A DNA stretch of 16,900 nucleotides from Candidatus Nomurabacteria bacterium (GCA_020631895.1 JACKGR010000007.1:1-16900); one strand, 5' to 3'; counted from the first letter of the stretch, positions 1-8,028 are shown. The notes: generated by a model not told the origin, from the letters alone. Translations and numbers: made by a program.

Positions 1-259
1 TAGCAAACAGATACCAGCTAGTATTGAGAGCGCTGGCGCCAAGCAGGCGAGAGGCAAAAGCTAAATCTCTTGGGTCCTCTAACGATGTCAGTATATCTGC
101 AGTAATTGCGATACCGTCGCATTGTTCGTCAGCCATTAATGTACCGGCTGGCCTTATTCTTCTACGAGCAATTTCTTCCTCGTCTCTCGCCTTTGGCGGG
201 ACATAGTCCGCTCCTTTTGGTTGATGTCTAACTGGTAGATCAAAATCTTTAAATATCAT
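1..259 (-). CDS. Hypothetical protein, N-terminal part (runs off left edge)
   Basis: On the minus strand an open frame starts at ATG 259-257 and continues without a stop to base 1, giving about 86 residues. It begins MIFKDFDLPVRHQPKG and continues through a charged segment (KARDEEEIARRRIRP) to DPRDLAFASRLLGAS and NTSWYLFA. A textbook Shine-Dalgarno (AAAGGAG) sits six bases before the ATG, which supports both frame and start. I see no signal peptide, membrane helix or motif I can assign. The alternating charged and hydrophobic pattern suggests a soluble protein. It lies downstream of the adenylate kinase-like gene on the same strand, 76 bases away, with a small inverted repeat between them. 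The plus-strand frame at 24-206 is the shadow of this gene. Function unknown. Confidence 0.6.
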   Translation of the reverse strand, partial: MIFKDFDLPVRHQPKGADYVPPKARDEEEIARRRIRPAGTLMADEQCDGIAITADILTSLEDPRDLAFASRLLGASALNTSWYLFA

Positions 260-265
260 AATTTT

Positions 266-272
266 CTCCTTT
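266..272 (-). promoter_or_regulatory. Strong Shine-Dalgarno site (AAAGGAG)
   Basis: AAAGGAG on the minus strand, six bases before ATG 259. It is the only full-strength Shine-Dalgarno I found at a gene start in this window, and it fixes the start of the left-edge gene. A possible -10 (CATAAT, 282-287) lies further upstream but has no convincing -35. Confidence 0.6.
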
Positions 273-308
273 GTAGGATTCATTATGATAAAGACCTAGA
301 TCAAATAC

Positions 309-326
309 AGTGAACAGTTTTTCACT
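309..326. terminator. Small stem-loop between two minus-strand genes
   Basis: AGTGAA and TTCACT form a six-base-pair stem with a six-base loop, ten bases past the stop of the adenylate kinase-like gene. On the minus strand it is followed by GTATTT, not a clean T run, so a rho-independent terminator is only possible. It could also be an RNA processing or stabilising hairpin. Confidence 0.3.
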
Positions 327-335
327 AAAATTGCG

Positions 336-950
336 CTAGTTATTTATAAAGTTGTATAAAGCGTCGATAATTTTTTCAGTTACTTCTTCAGTTGATGGGC
401 TGCCATCTACTTTTATTAGTAATTTCTGATCATCATAGTAGTTTAGGACCGGAATAGTATCACTAGCAAATCTCTTCAGCCGCACCTTAAGTGCGTCTTT
501 GGTATCGTCTTGGCGCTTGCCTCGATCGTTTAGTGACTTTGATTTGTCAAAGCGCTTCCATACTTCATCCTCTGATAGTTGTAGCCAAATAGCAGCTTTT
601 ATAGTGTGCCCCGACCTCTTTGCTGCTTCGATTGTAGGCTCTTCCTCACCCTCGAGCCTACCTACTGAACTTAAGATTAATGGGTGGTCTGAAAATTCAG
701 ATTTGCCAAGGTAGGGCAGGACGCTTTTTAGGTAAAAGTCTGCTGGCGCTAAATTGCCCGATCCGATAGATTGCTTTATGTCGTCAGACTCTTTTAGCGA
801 TCTTAGAATTCTGCCACCTGAAATCAGTTTTGCTGAGAACAGCTCAGCTAGTTGTTCCCCTTGGGTATCTTTGCCTGAGAATGGTTCACCGAAAAGATTA
901 ATTGAACCTGTTCCTAGCCATTTTTTTATAGCATTTATCTTCTCGTCCAT
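336..950 (-). CDS. Adenylate kinase-family nucleoside monophosphate kinase, divergent
   Basis: 204 residues, close to the usual adenylate kinase length for a short-lid form. The family transfers a phosphate from ATP to AMP or another NMP in the cytoplasm. A P-loop GEPFSGKDT is at residues 21-29. SGGRILR (44-50) matches the AMP-site STGDxLR and keeps its arginine. SSVGR (94-98) stands where DGFPR is expected, keeping only the arginine. Near the C-terminus RQDDT (146-150), RL (157-158) and a TIPVLNYY block match the RxDD...RL...TxPLIxYY signature. The lid between about 130 and 146 is short, with no zinc cysteines. Changes at the NMP site leave the substrate uncertain, and I cannot tell whether this is the main adk or a paralogue. 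Its promoter -10 nearly touches the ATG, and no Shine-Dalgarno is visible. Confidence 0.75.
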   Translation of the reverse strand: MDEKINAIKKWLGTGSINLFGEPFSGKDTQGEQLAELFSAKLISGGRILRSLKESDDIKQSIGSGNLAPADFYLKSVLPYLGKSEFSDHPLILSSVGRLEGEEEPTIEAAKRSGHTIKAAIWLQLSEDEVWKRFDKSKSLNDRGKRQDDTKDALKVRLKRFASDTIPVLNYYDDQKLLIKVDGSPSTEEVTEKIIDALYNFINN

Positions 951-958
951 ATCTCACT

Positions 959-964
959 ATTATA
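959..964 (-). promoter_or_regulatory. Promoter -10 (TATAAT) of the adenylate kinase-like gene
   Basis: A perfect TATAAT on the minus strand ends eight bases before ATG 950. Transcription should start about two bases upstream of the ATG, so the mRNA is probably leaderless. No good -35 at 16-18 bases. It is divergent from the ppsA promoter in the same 110-base gap. Confidence 0.5.
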
Positions 965-1012
965 CACATCATTTTGTTGATATTTAGGCACACGTTCTTT
1001 AAAGATAAGAGG

Positions 1013-1018
1013 TATAAT
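1013..1018 (+). promoter_or_regulatory. Promoter -10 (GGTATAAT context) of ppsA
   Basis: Perfect TATAAT preceded by GG; no recognisable -35 at 16-18 bases. The predicted start near 1025 leaves a leader of about 36 bases, in which AGAAGG (1049-1054) is a partial Shine-Dalgarno six bases before ATG 1061. Confidence 0.55.
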
Positions 1019-1060
1019 ATAGATTGTTACAGTTACTTTTAAAAAGTTAGAAGGTTATTA

Positions 1061-3424
1061 ATGTACAAACACATAAAGTTTTTTAAAAACATTACACTCC
1101 CAGATATACCAGAGGTCGGTGGAAAGAATGCCTCGCTTGGTGAAATGCGTAGCAGACTGGCGCCGAAAGGTGTCAATTTACCAAACGGATTTGCTACTAC
1201 ATCCTCAGCATATTTTTACTTTTTACAGCATGCTGGAATATCTAAAGCTATTAAAGAAGTACTAGCAGGGGTTGATGTTAAAGATGTTGCTGATCTTAGG
1301 GTTCGAGGTGCTAAGATTCGAGGTATAATTTTAAAATCTAAAATTCCAAAAGATTTTGAGGATGAGATTAGGCGTGGATATCGAGAACTCAGTAAAGAGT
1401 GTGGCAAAAAGAATTTGGTTGTAGCAATTAGATCCTCAGCTACTGCTGAGGATCTGCCAGATGCTTCTTTCGCGGGGCAGCAAGAAACCTTCTTAAATAT
1501 TAAAGGTGAACGTAATGTGCTGATTGCTACAAAAAAGTGTATAGCCTCGCTCTTCACCAACCGTGCAATAGCTTACCGAGTTGAGAACGGATTTGACCAT
1601 ATGTCAGTTGCACTTTCAGTCGGTGTTCAGCAGATGGTAGCAGTAAGATCCAAGGCTGCTGGAGTTATGTTTACGATTGATACCGAAACTGGTTTTAAGA
1701 ATGCTGTGGTCGTTAGCTCAATCTATGGACTGGGCGAGAATATTGTTCAAGGCCGAGTGAGCCCAGATGAGTTTACTGTGTTTAAGCCGACAATGGCTAT
1801 TATTAAGCGTAGTGTTGGGTCTAAAAAAGAGAAGATGGTGCCTGCATTTGGAAGTAAAGTTAAGAACAACAAGGTGTCTTTAGCTGATCAGGAGAGATAT
1901 TCAATAACTGATGAGCAAGTTACTACTCTCGCAAAATGGGGCATGATTATTGAGGACCATTACGGTAAGCCGATGGACATCGAGTGGGCACTGGATGAGG
2001 ACGATAACAAGTTATATATCGTTCAAGCTCGGGCAGAAACTGTGCAGTCAAGAAGAAGCGGGAATGTAATCGAAGACTACCGCTTGGATCAAAAAGGTAA
2101 GTTATTAGCAACTGGTACTCCCGTAGGAGATCATATTGGTGCTGGAAAAGTCCGGAAAATAATGAGCGTCAAAGACATCAACTCGTTTAAAGAGGGGGAT
2201 GTACTTCTCACCGACATGACCGATCCAGATTGGGTACCGATAATGAAGAAGGCAAGCGCAATTATCACTAACAAGGGTGGTCGCACTTGTCACGCCGCAA
2301 TTGTATCAAGAGAACTTGGCGTACCATGTGTTGTAGGAACCGGAAGTGCCACCAAGAGAATTCCAGATGGAAGTTTGGTGACAGTGAGCTGCGCAGAAGG
2401 CGATAAAGGTTTTGTTTACGAAGGTAAGCTAAAGTTCACGGTTCACTCAACTGATATTAAAAATCTGCCAAGACCTAAAACTAAAATCATGATGAATATT
2501 GGTGCACCGGACCAAGCCTTTGCCTACTCAATGATTCCTAATGACGGAGTTGGACTGGCCCGAGAAGAATTTATTATTGATTCCCATATTAAGATTCATC
2601 CGATGGCTTTGCTCCACTTTGATAAAGTTAAGGACAAAAAAGTACGGGCTGAGATTGAGAAACTCACTAAAGGTTACAAAAATAAAGCAGATTACTTTGT
2701 CGATAAATTAGCCGAGGGCATTAGTATAATCGGTGCAGCTTTCTATCCGAACGACGTAATATTTAGGTTCAGCGATTTTAAAACCAATGAGTACGCCAAC
2801 TTAATCGGAGGAAAACAATTTGAACCATTAGAGAACAACCCGATGCTTGGCTGGCGTGGCGCAAGCAGATATTACTCCGAGGAGTATCGTGAGGCATTTG
2901 TACTTGAGTGTATGGCTTTTAAAAAAGCTAGAGATGATCATGGACTTACAAACATTAAAGCTATGGTCCCGTTTTGTCGAAACTTAACTGAGGCTAAGAA
3001 CGTTCTTGAGATTCTTGATAAAGCAGGACTTAAACGTGGAGTAAATGGCTTTCAGGTGTATGTCATGGCTGAGATTCCGGCAAACATTATTTTGGCTGAA
3101 CAGTTTGCCGATCTGTTTGATGGATTCTCGATTGGATCAAACGATTTAACTCAATTAACACTTGGTGTAGATAGGGACAACCATACAGTCTCTCATGTGT
3201 ATGACGAGAGGAACGAGGCGGTTAAGGAGCTAATTCGACAGCTCATCAAGGTTGGCAAAAAGAAGAAAGTTAAAGTAGGAATCTGTGGGCAGGCGCCGTC
3301 TGATTATCCGGAATTTGCAAGATTCTTAGTTGAAGAAGGGATTGATAGTATATCGCTAGCACCTGACACAATTGTAAAGACGACAATAGATGTTGCAAAA
3401 ACTGAAAAAAAGCTCGATAAATAA
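1061..3424 (+). CDS. ppsA: Phosphoenolpyruvate synthase (pyruvate, water dikinase)
   Basis: 787 residues, full length for the family. The enzyme makes PEP from pyruvate and ATP, releasing AMP and phosphate, through a phosphohistidine that swings between two active sites. The N-terminal ATP-binding domain shows GGKNASLGEM near residue 21 and SSATAEDLPDASFAGQQE near 125. The central phosphohistidine domain carries GGRTCHAAIVSRELGVP, with the catalytic His at 411. The C-terminal PEP/pyruvate barrel shows SIGSNDLTQLTLGVDRD and GICGQAPSD, with the catalytic Cys at 742. The TCHAAI context and absence of the PPDK insertions favour PEP synthase over pyruvate phosphate dikinase. The start is supported by a partial Shine-Dalgarno and an upstream TATAAT. 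It lies 41 bases before pyk, which runs the opposite reaction. No truncation or odd residue seen. Confidence 0.95.
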   Translation: MYKHIKFFKNITLPDIPEVGGKNASLGEMRSRLAPKGVNLPNGFATTSSAYFYFLQHAGISKAIKEVLAGVDVKDVADLRVRGAKIRGIILKSKIPKDFEDEIRRGYRELSKECGKKNLVVAIRSSATAEDLPDASFAGQQETFLNIKGERNVLIATKKCIASLFTNRAIAYRVENGFDHMSVALSVGVQQMVAVRSKAAGVMFTIDTETGFKNAVVVSSIYGLGENIVQGRVSPDEFTVFKPTMAIIKRSVGSKKEKMVPAFGSKVKNNKVSLADQERYSITDEQVTTLAKWGMIIEDHYGKPMDIEWALDEDDNKLYIVQARAETVQSRRSGNVIEDYRLDQKGKLLATGTPVGDHIGAGKVRKIMSVKDINSFKEGDVLLTDMTDPDWVPIMKKASAIITNKGGRTCHAAIVSRELGVPCVVGTGSATKRIPDGSLVTVSCAEGDKGFVYEGKLKFTVHSTDIKNLPRPKTKIMMNIGAPDQAFAYSMIPNDGVGLAREEFIIDSHIKIHPMALLHFDKVKDKKVRAEIEKLTKGYKNKADYFVDKLAEGISIIGAAFYPNDVIFRFSDFKTNEYANLIGGKQFEPLENNPMLGWRGASRYYSEEYREAFVLECMAFKKARDDHGLTNIKAMVPFCRNLTEAKNVLEILDKAGLKRGVNGFQVYVMAEIPANIILAEQFADLFDGFSIGSNDLTQLTLGVDRDNHTVSHVYDERNEAVKELIRQLIKVGKKKKVKVGICGQAPSDYPEFARFLVEEGIDSISLAPDTIVKTTIDVAKTEKKLDK

Positions 3425-3451
3425 CCTATTTAGATAACGCTTATGGTTTGC

Positions 3452-3457
3452 TACACT
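3452..3457 (+). promoter_or_regulatory. Extended -10 promoter (TGC TACACT) of pyk
   Basis: TACACT with TGC directly before it (3449-3451) fits an extended -10; the -35 (TTTAGA, 3429-3434, spacer 17) is weak. The -10 ends eight bases before ATG 3466, so the predicted start is about two bases upstream of the ATG and the transcript is nearly leaderless. Confidence 0.5.
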
Positions 3458-3465
3458 AGTAGTAA

Positions 3466-4896
3466 ATGACTGAAAAGTATAAATCGCCAGTTTCGTCGTT
3501 GGCTGCAGCCACACGTACCAAAATTCTTGCTACGATTGGTCCCGCGACTGATGATTATGAAAAAGTTGTCGCCATGATCAAAAATGGTGTTGATGGTTTT
3601 AGAATGAACTTCTCTCATGGTAGCTACGAGGAGCGACAGCGCCAGATAAAATGGATAAGAAAAGCTAGTAAAGAACTCCATGTTCATGTCGCCATAGTTC
3701 AGGATATTCAGGGGCCAAAGATAAGACTGGGCGATTTTGAGGGGTTTATAGAACTAACTAGAGGACAAGAGCTCCAGTTGGGGTATGGCGTCGAGCATAA
3801 ATTGGGTGGCCCGATACCAGTACAATACGATCTATCTAAAAAAGTTAAACGCGGTGATCGATTGTTTATGTATGACGGAAAAATAAAGTCTGTCGTTACG
3901 AGTGTCCGAGACAAGATGGTTTCAGTCCGTCTAGAGAATAACGGGATAATCACTAAGCGAAGAGGAATTAATTTACCTGACACAGATTTCACTGGAGATA
4001 TTATTACCAAAAAAGATCGTGAAGATTTGGTTTTTGGATCAGAGCAAGATATTGATTGGGTTGCCATGAGTTTTGTTCAAACTCCAGATGACATCAAAGA
4101 ACTTCGTCGTCTACTCGGAAATTTGAAATCTGATGCAAAGATTATTACCAAAGTTGAAACTAAGCTAGCCATAGATAATCTTGAAGGAATTGTCGAGGCC
4201 AGTGATGGAATAATTATTGCTCGAGGAGACCTTGCGGTAGAAACTCTACCCGAGAGTGTGCCAGTGCTACAAAGGAAGATAATTGGTTTATGTCTAAAGC
4301 ACGAGAAGCTCAGTATTGTAGCGACACAGATGATGTCATCGATGATGGAAGAACCGGAACCCACAAGAGCAGAAGTATCAGATGTCGCGACTGCTGTAAT
4401 CGTTGGAGCGGATGCAGTAATGTTATCAGATGAGACCGCAACAGGTAGATATCCAATTGAATCGGTGGCGATGATGCAGAGAATAATTCTCTACACTCAA
4501 AACAATAGTAATGTCAGAGCTCAATTTACTGATCCACATGAATATAATGTCACCGAGGCAATTGCCTCTGTAATAATCGAACTAGCATTAAAAGTTAATG
4601 CAACAGCAATTGTTGCAGAGACACAATCAGGCAAAACGGCACAATCTATTAGTGGTTGGCGTCCGAGCTTGCCAATTTTGGTAGTAACTCCAGAGGCTAG
4701 AATTGCTCAACAACTAGCTCTACTTTATGGCTCGGTTTGTTTTGTTAGGCCACCGCATACACATGCTGCAACTAGATTAACCGACTGGTTGCTTGAGCAA
4801 AAGATTCTTAAAAAAGGAAACAAGATTGTCACGGCATCAGGAAAGTACTCTAGCGTCGGGGGGACCGACACGATTAAAGTTAGGGTTCTAGAATGA
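3466..4896 (+). CDS. pyk: Pyruvate kinase
   Basis: 476 residues, complete. It transfers phosphate from PEP to ADP, giving pyruvate and ATP, the last step of glycolysis. The barrel begins with TRTKILATIGPAT and RMNFSHGSYEERQ (about residue 47). QDIQGPKIRLG enters the B domain. The catalytic lysine is K229 in TKVE; E231 and D255 (ARGDLAVE) are the expected metal ligands. PTRAEVSDVATAV and DAVMLSDETATGRYP follow; the usual SGETA reads SDETA here. The C-terminal domain is present (SGKTAQSISGWRPSLPI and a final TDTIKVRVLE), with no extra PEP-utiliser domain. The ATG lies just after an extended -10, so no leader is expected. Its TGA stop overlaps the ATG of pgk (ATGA), implying coupled translation. 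Confidence 0.95.
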   Translation: MTEKYKSPVSSLAAATRTKILATIGPATDDYEKVVAMIKNGVDGFRMNFSHGSYEERQRQIKWIRKASKELHVHVAIVQDIQGPKIRLGDFEGFIELTRGQELQLGYGVEHKLGGPIPVQYDLSKKVKRGDRLFMYDGKIKSVVTSVRDKMVSVRLENNGIITKRRGINLPDTDFTGDIITKKDREDLVFGSEQDIDWVAMSFVQTPDDIKELRRLLGNLKSDAKIITKVETKLAIDNLEGIVEASDGIIIARGDLAVETLPESVPVLQRKIIGLCLKHEKLSIVATQMMSSMMEEPEPTRAEVSDVATAVIVGADAVMLSDETATGRYPIESVAMMQRIILYTQNNSNVRAQFTDPHEYNVTEAIASVIIELALKVNATAIVAETQSGKTAQSISGWRPSLPILVVTPEARIAQQLALLYGSVCFVRPPHTHAATRLTDWLLEQKILKKGNKIVTASGKYSSVGGTDTIKVRVLE

Positions 4897-6119
4897 CCAA
4901 ACACGCAGGATATGTTTTTAAAAAGAAGACTATCCGTGACATTGAGGTGCACGGAAAAAGGATCCTACTAAGAGCTGATTTTAACGTACCTTTAAATAAA
5001 GACGACAACTCAATATCAAGTGATTACCGAATTAGTCAGACTATTCCAACAATTAAATATCTTATTGACCGACAATGCGAAGTCGTAATAATCTCACACC
5101 TTGGGAGACCTGACGGCAAAAAAAATTCCAATTTATCTTTGGAACAGGTAGCCAAGAGGCTGGAGCAACTAATTGAGACTCCAATTAACTTTGTCTTTGA
5201 TTGTGTAACAGATGTAACCACCCAGGCATTGAAAAAATTAAATCCAGGTTCAGTGACCGTTCTTGAGAACGTCAGGTTTCATGCTGAGGAAGAAGACAAT
5301 GATCCAGAATTTGCTAAAAAATTAATAAAAGCAATCAATCCAGACTATATTGTGCATGACGAATTTGGAGTAATTCATCGGGCACACGCTAGCACCGAAG
5401 GTATCTCGCATCTTGTACCCGCTGTGGCTGGGCTTCTTCTCGAAAAAGAGATTACTACTCTTCTGTCGGCCGTCGAGGATCCTGCCAGACCGCTTGTCGC
5501 TGTACTTGGTGGTGCAAAAATATCTGACAAGTTGCCCTTGGTTGAAAGATTTTTAGATACTGCCGACTTAGTACTCATTGGTGGAGCGATGGCAAACAAC
5601 TTTATAAAATCTAATGGACATAATGTTGGGAAGAGTTTGATTGATGATAATGGCGGGGTTGAGGTGAAAGCGATTGTTACAAAAGCAAAACCAAATCAAC
5701 TAGTCCTACCGAGTGACGTGGCAATATCAGATCAGATATCTGCAAAATCGGATCGACGAGATTGTGGATTAGACGAGGTGGGTGATAAGGATATAATTCT
5801 AGACCTCGGCTACGAAACCATGAGAACATATCTCAAACATATAAAGAGTGCCTCTACGGTAATTTGGAATGGAAACCTCGGTATGACTGAGCTTACAAAG
5901 TTTGCTGTAGGTTCTGAGATGATGGCCGAGGCCCTATCAAAGCAGTCTGGTTCAACCGAAACTATTATTGGGGGCGGTGATACTGCTGATTTTGTGCTCG
6001 ATTGGCTTACAAAACATCCAGAGGGAAAGTTTAGCCATATATCGACTGGCGGTGGCGCTAGCTTAGAGCTACTTAGCGGTAATAAACTACCTGGTGTCGA
6101 GGCCCTGCTAGATGCTTAG
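4893..6119 (+). CDS. pgk: Phosphoglycerate kinase
   Basis: 408 residues, complete. It transfers phosphate from 1,3-bisphosphoglycerate to ADP in the cytoplasm. Visible family blocks are LLRADFNVPL (about residue 25), DYRISQTIPTIKYL, ISHLGRPDGKK, VLENVRFHAEEE, HRAHAST in the substrate site, VAVLGGAKISDKLPLVERFL, LVLIGGAMANNF and the C-terminal IIGGGDTADFV and STGGGASLELL. Two motifs drift: DEFGVIHRAHAST where DAFGTAHRAHAST is usual, and WNGNLGMTE where WNGPMGVFE is usual. A roughly 20-residue N-terminal lead precedes the first core strand. The ATG overlaps the pyk stop by four bases, with no separate promoter seen, so the two ATP-forming enzymes should be made from one transcript. A new promoter follows right after its TAG stop. 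Confidence 0.95.
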   Translation: MTKHAGYVFKKKTIRDIEVHGKRILLRADFNVPLNKDDNSISSDYRISQTIPTIKYLIDRQCEVVIISHLGRPDGKKNSNLSLEQVAKRLEQLIETPINFVFDCVTDVTTQALKKLNPGSVTVLENVRFHAEEEDNDPEFAKKLIKAINPDYIVHDEFGVIHRAHASTEGISHLVPAVAGLLLEKEITTLLSAVEDPARPLVAVLGGAKISDKLPLVERFLDTADLVLIGGAMANNFIKSNGHNVGKSLIDDNGGVEVKAIVTKAKPNQLVLPSDVAISDQISAKSDRRDCGLDEVGDKDIILDLGYETMRTYLKHIKSASTVIWNGNLGMTELTKFAVGSEMMAEALSKQSGSTETIIGGGDTADFVLDWLTKHPEGKFSHISTGGGASLELLSGNKLPGVEALLDA

Positions 6120-6127
6120 GGGTATTG

Positions 6128-6136
6128 TGGTACAAT
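6128..6136 (+). promoter_or_regulatory. Extended -10 promoter (TGG TACAAT) of tpiA
   Basis: TACAAT (6131-6136) with TGG before it, nine bases after the pgk stop; no -35 match. The predicted start near 6143 leaves a leader of roughly 27 bases with no Shine-Dalgarno before ATG 6171. Confidence 0.45.
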
Positions 6137-6170
6137 TATTAACAAGCATAAACGGATTAAACTTATTATC

Positions 6171-6977
6171 ATGAGTGGGCGAAAGAAACTTATATTTGCA
6201 AATTGGAAGATGCATTTTAGCGTCAAACAGGCCACTGCATTTGCTAAAAAGTTATCCGAGAAAAAGATTGATGAAGGTGTGGTTGTAGCTGTAGCACCAG
6301 CAACCATATCATTAAGTCCAGTTTCAGAAACTCTGGCTAAATGCGACATCGCAACAATTGCTCAGAACGGCTACCATCGGGACGAAGGTGCGTTCACTGG
6401 TGAGACTAGTATGCCAATGCTTAGGGGTATAGCAAAATTCGTATTGGTTGGCCATTCTGAACGTAGACATGTTTTCAATGAGTCGAATGAACTTATCCGA
6501 GCAAAAATGTCAGCTGCAGTAAGAAGTGGAATAAAGCCAATACTTTGTATAGGCGAAACATTAATGGAGAAAGAACATTATCACACGAGTACAGTTATAT
6601 CTAGTCAGCTTGAGGTTGGCCTCGCAGATTTAACAAGTGATGAGGTTGGTGATGCAGTAATCGCATACGAACCAGTTTGGGCGCTAAGTAATGGCAAAGA
6701 TTTTTCAAAACATAAGATGCCAGCCCCAGACGATATTAAAAAAGCTGTTGATTTAATCAGGGGTAATATAAAAGAGCTCTACGGAATTGACGCAGCAAGT
6801 AAAGTTAAGATTTTGTATGGTGGTAGTAGTAATGCTGATAATGCGACGGCGATACTTTCAGTTAATGGTCTAGACGGATTATTAGTAGGCGGTGCTAGTC
6901 TAGGTGTGGCAACTTTTTGGCCTATGGTAGAAGCTGCAGGACGGGTGTATAAAGATAATTTAACGGATAAAAAGTAG
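6171..6977 (+). CDS. tpiA: Triosephosphate isomerase
   Basis: 268 residues, slightly longer than the usual 250. It interconverts dihydroxyacetone phosphate and glyceraldehyde 3-phosphate. The catalytic set is complete and in classical positions: K13 in NWKMH (usually NWKMN), H95 in VGHSERRHVF and E167 in AYEPVWALSNGK. The phosphate-binding end is ILYGGSSNADNA followed by DGLLVGGASLG. The loop after the catalytic Glu reads ALSNGK where AIGTGK is common, a moderate change in loop 6. It probably has its own extended -10 promoter 35 bases upstream, although read-through from pyk-pgk is likely. The next gene begins seven bases after its TAG stop, so the two are probably cotranscribed. Confidence 0.95.
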   Translation: MSGRKKLIFANWKMHFSVKQATAFAKKLSEKKIDEGVVVAVAPATISLSPVSETLAKCDIATIAQNGYHRDEGAFTGETSMPMLRGIAKFVLVGHSERRHVFNESNELIRAKMSAAVRSGIKPILCIGETLMEKEHYHTSTVISSQLEVGLADLTSDEVGDAVIAYEPVWALSNGKDFSKHKMPAPDDIKKAVDLIRGNIKELYGIDAASKVKILYGGSSNADNATAILSVNGLDGLLVGGASLGVATFWPMVEAAGRVYKDNLTDKK

Positions 6978-6984
6978 GCCAAAT

Positions 6985-7977
6985 ATGGTACTTAAAAAGA
7001 AACCATCAAAACCAAAAAATGTTTCAGCATTACCTGCTAAAGAGGATTTTTCAGTACTAGACTCAGCGGTAAGTGAGCTCGCTAAGCAGACCGAGGAACT
7101 TCTCGGTAAAACTGGTGAAAAAATGTCAAAACCAGTCCTTCCAAAGAAACAGCCCAGGTTAAATTCAAAAGCTAAAAGTTTTGACATAATTCATAATGCA
7201 GATCAAAAAGTAAGATCTGAATCGCTACTGAAGGCTCCGCATCCTGGACAAAAATTGCTAGAAGCCGATGAGTCTGAGAATCCAAAAGCTACAGACAATA
7301 ATGTAGTCGTTAAAAAAACTCCTGAGGTGGAGAGTACGGCTGGGTTATCTGCACACACACCTGGCGCACTGAAGTTTGCAGCAGAAAAGACGATTGAGCC
7401 AATTGCAGATGATAAGAATGCAATAAAATCAGACCTAGACTCTCAAAGTAAAAAACCAGCCGATACTGATAGCACTAATAAAGCTGAAATTGACGACGAG
7501 CCAAATTCAACACCCGAAGATTTGCAAGTCGATATAGCAAATCAGACCCCAGACGTTAAGACGGATAAAGACGCCATGAATGACGAAGAATCAAAGTCGG
7601 ATCTTGAAGTCAATCATAAGGCCGAAAAAGAACTGGCAGAGGTAAGTTCGGATGTTTCAGTTATCAAACCAGTCAATGAGACTGACGACAAGTTGGAGAA
7701 TCAAGTCGATTTATCAAATACAGACAAGACTGATTCTTCGCAAAAGGTACAATTGTTCTCCGATAATTTAAACGACTCTAAATCTGAAGATGATGATGAC
7801 GATGGTGCTCAGCCTAAAATATTTGATACTGATGAATATCATCCAACACTTCATGATTGGTCAAAACTTGAGCATCACTCAAGTGCACCAAAAGTCGTAC
7901 TTCTAGTTCTACTAGTGGTTTTAGCAGCTGGAGTTTACATAATAGTCAGTGGTGTTAAGTTACCATTTTTGCCATAA
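6985..7977 (+). CDS. Acidic low-complexity protein with one C-terminal membrane helix
   Basis: 330 residues, no family recognised. The first 70 or so residues are lysine-rich (VLKKKPSKPK, LPKKQPRLNSKAK). Residues about 80-290 are rich in Asp, Glu, Lys, Ser, Thr and Asn with few aromatics, which predicts disorder, ending in a short Asp run (EDDDDDGAQ). A moderately ordered patch (FDTDEYHPTLHDWSKLEHH) precedes one hydrophobic segment at about 304-324 (VVLLVLLVVLAAGVYIIVSGV) and a six-residue tail, KLPFLP. That layout suggests a tail-anchored protein with its long domain in the cytoplasm, or the reverse if inserted the other way. There is no N-terminal signal. It lies seven bases after tpiA, so it probably shares that transcript. 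Role unknown; a scaffold or envelope-linked protein is a guess. Confidence 0.75.
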   Translation: MVLKKKPSKPKNVSALPAKEDFSVLDSAVSELAKQTEELLGKTGEKMSKPVLPKKQPRLNSKAKSFDIIHNADQKVRSESLLKAPHPGQKLLEADESENPKATDNNVVVKKTPEVESTAGLSAHTPGALKFAAEKTIEPIADDKNAIKSDLDSQSKKPADTDSTNKAEIDDEPNSTPEDLQVDIANQTPDVKTDKDAMNDEESKSDLEVNHKAEKELAEVSSDVSVIKPVNETDDKLENQVDLSNTDKTDSSQKVQLFSDNLNDSKSEDDDDDGAQPKIFDTDEYHPTLHDWSKLEHHSSAPKVVLLVLLVVLAAGVYIIVSGVKLPFLP

Positions 7978-8013
7978 AACAGTGACTTTAATCCAAAATA
8001 GAGCAGCTAATTT

Positions 8014-8022
8014 TGTTATACT
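8014..8022 (+). promoter_or_regulatory. Extended -10 promoter (TGT TATACT) of pcrA
   Basis: TATACT (8017-8022) with TGT directly before it; no -35 found. Seven bases downstream of the -10 falls exactly on GTG 8029, so transcription and translation probably start at the same base. This also supports the GTG as the true start. Confidence 0.5.
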
Positions 8023-8028
8023 TGTTAG

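Noticed and set aside
24..206. Plus-strand open frame of 60 codons
   Set aside because: It lies wholly inside the minus-strand partial gene, which has a strong Shine-Dalgarno and an open frame to the window edge; the plus frame has no such support.
3425..3465. Terminator between ppsA and pyk
   Set aside because: No inverted repeat followed by a T run was found in this short gap.
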